Source of the DNA: PNAI01 sp964575715
Lineage (GTDB): Bacteria > Pseudomonadota > Alphaproteobacteria > Rhizobiales > Xanthobacteraceae
Assembly (NCBI GenBank): GCA_964575715.1
Contig: CAZNSG010000197.1
Span: 1 to 13,611 of the forward strand
Reading direction: 5' to 3'
DNA: 13,611 bases
Part shown: positions 13,004 through 13,611 of the stretch, in pieces
Position numbering within the stretch: position 1 is the first letter of the stretch
Layout: every line of letters begins with the position of its first letter
Program-made: the position numbers and the translations under genes
The notes under the pieces: model-generated
Told to the model about the DNA's origin: nothing
What the model saw: only the letters and a program-made list of their open reading frames with translations
Database searches by the model: none

Positions 13004-13611
13004 ATGACAGACGATAATTGTAGAATAAGCCTGATGATTCCGCCCGAAATTTCGGACCATGCCCGCCGGAAATTGGCGGTTGAACGGCTGCGCGCCGCTC
13101 AGGTGAAGCTGCCGACCTGGAGCGAACTGGCTAATCCCGACTTGATCTCCGACAATATCGTCAACAGCGTAAAATCGGTTGACCCGGATGCGCCGGATGC
13201 AAGCAATTTATGGCGCGTGCATTGGTTCAACGACGCGAGCCGAACCGGGCGCGTGACGGTGCCCGGCCATGTCGTGCTGCCCGAGGTACTCACTGGTGTA
13301 AAAGCGCCCATCGTTGTCCTGCTCGGTCGCCGTTTCCCGATGATCGGCGCTCACAAGGTTCTCGCCGCTTACGCCTGCCTGGTGCCGCGGCTAGTCACTG
13401 GTCAAATTGATCCGGCACATGATCGCGCGATCTGGCCATCGACTGGAAACTATTGCCGGGGCGGAGTGGCGATCTCTCGCATCCTCGGCTGCCGTGGCGT
13501 GGCGGTGTTGCCCGCTGGCATGAGCGCCGAGCGTTTTGAATGGCTGGCACGGTGGGTGAGCGATCCGTCCGATATTATCCGCACGCCCGGCACGGAGAGC
13601 AACGTCAAGGA
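13004..13611 (+). CDS. Fold-type II PLP-dependent enzyme, cysteine synthase-like (3' part outside window)
   Basis: The frame runs off the right edge after 202 residues. FPMIGAHKVLAAYACLVPRL (111-130) holds the probable PLP-binding lysine (K118), and WPSTGNYCRGGVAISR (144-159) corresponds to the (S/T)SGNxG loop that holds the substrate carboxylate in cysteine synthase and threonine synthase relatives. The long N-terminal part (PTWSELANPDLISDN, then WFNDASRTGRVTVPGHVVLP) is not found in standard O-acetylserine sulfhydrylases and marks a separate subfamily usually annotated only as a PLP-dependent or cysteine synthase-like protein. Starts at 12992 and 13034 are possible; 13004 is chosen for the GGTGG upstream. 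The reaction is not known to me. It is divergent from npdG. Confidence 0.82.
   Translation, partial: MTDDNCRISLMIPPEISDHARRKLAVERLRAAQVKLPTWSELANPDLISDNIVNSVKSVDPDAPDASNLWRVHWFNDASRTGRVTVPGHVVLPEVLTGVKAPIVVLLGRRFPMIGAHKVLAAYACLVPRLVTGQIDPAHDRAIWPSTGNYCRGGVAISRILGCRGVAVLPAGMSAERFEWLARWVSDPSDIIRTPGTESNVK

Overview
The window reads as the chromosome of a GC-rich alphaproteobacterium, probably of the order Rhizobiales (Hyphomicrobiales) and close to the Bradyrhizobium/Rhodopseudomonas group. The support for this is high-GC codon use, a Bug-type tripartite tricarboxylate transporter, and a palindromic intergenic repeat with CCTCATCC...GGATGAGG arms of a kind I recall as common in that group. This placement is an inference from the sequence alone.

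Left part (1-3765): a truncated aspartyl/asparaginyl beta-hydroxylase-family gene on the minus strand faces away from a three-gene transporter cluster, tctC-tctB-tctA. An operator-like inverted repeat lies between the two. The periplasmic binding protein gene is separated from the two membrane genes by two large inverted-repeat modules, which may set different expression levels along the transcript.

Middle part (3766-7832): a gap with short palindromes comes first, then a minus-strand gene of the Asp/Glu racemase, maleate isomerase and arylmalonate decarboxylase superfamily that lacks the usual cysteines. Next is a 379-base stretch with two very short minus-strand reading frames. It is followed by a full-length minus-strand FbiB, a fusion of F420-0:gamma-glutamyl ligase with a nitroreductase-type domain. 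A HutC/GntR-type regulator is transcribed divergently from fbiB. The region between them holds two operator-like palindromes and overlapping promoter candidates.

Right part (7829-12772): a compact minus-strand cluster in the order npdG (fno), cofD, cofC, fbiC. The last three genes overlap through ATGA junctions. Together with fbiB, the window encodes every core step known for coenzyme F420 biosynthesis: the Fo synthase (fbiC), the guanylyltransferase (cofC), the phospholactate transferase (cofD), and the glutamyl ligase plus dehydro-F420 reductase (fbiB). It also encodes the NADPH:F420 oxidoreductase that links F420 to the NADP pool. No F420-consuming enzyme is visible here, so the user genes must lie elsewhere. 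At the right edge the start of a fold-type II PLP enzyme gene is divergent from npdG, and a promoter candidate is visible for each direction.

The most distinctive points are a complete bacterial F420 pathway in a probable alphaproteobacterium, its division into two transcription units around a GntR regulator, interlocked stop codons between that regulator and fbiC, and a cysteine-poor racemase-superfamily protein downstream of fbiB.
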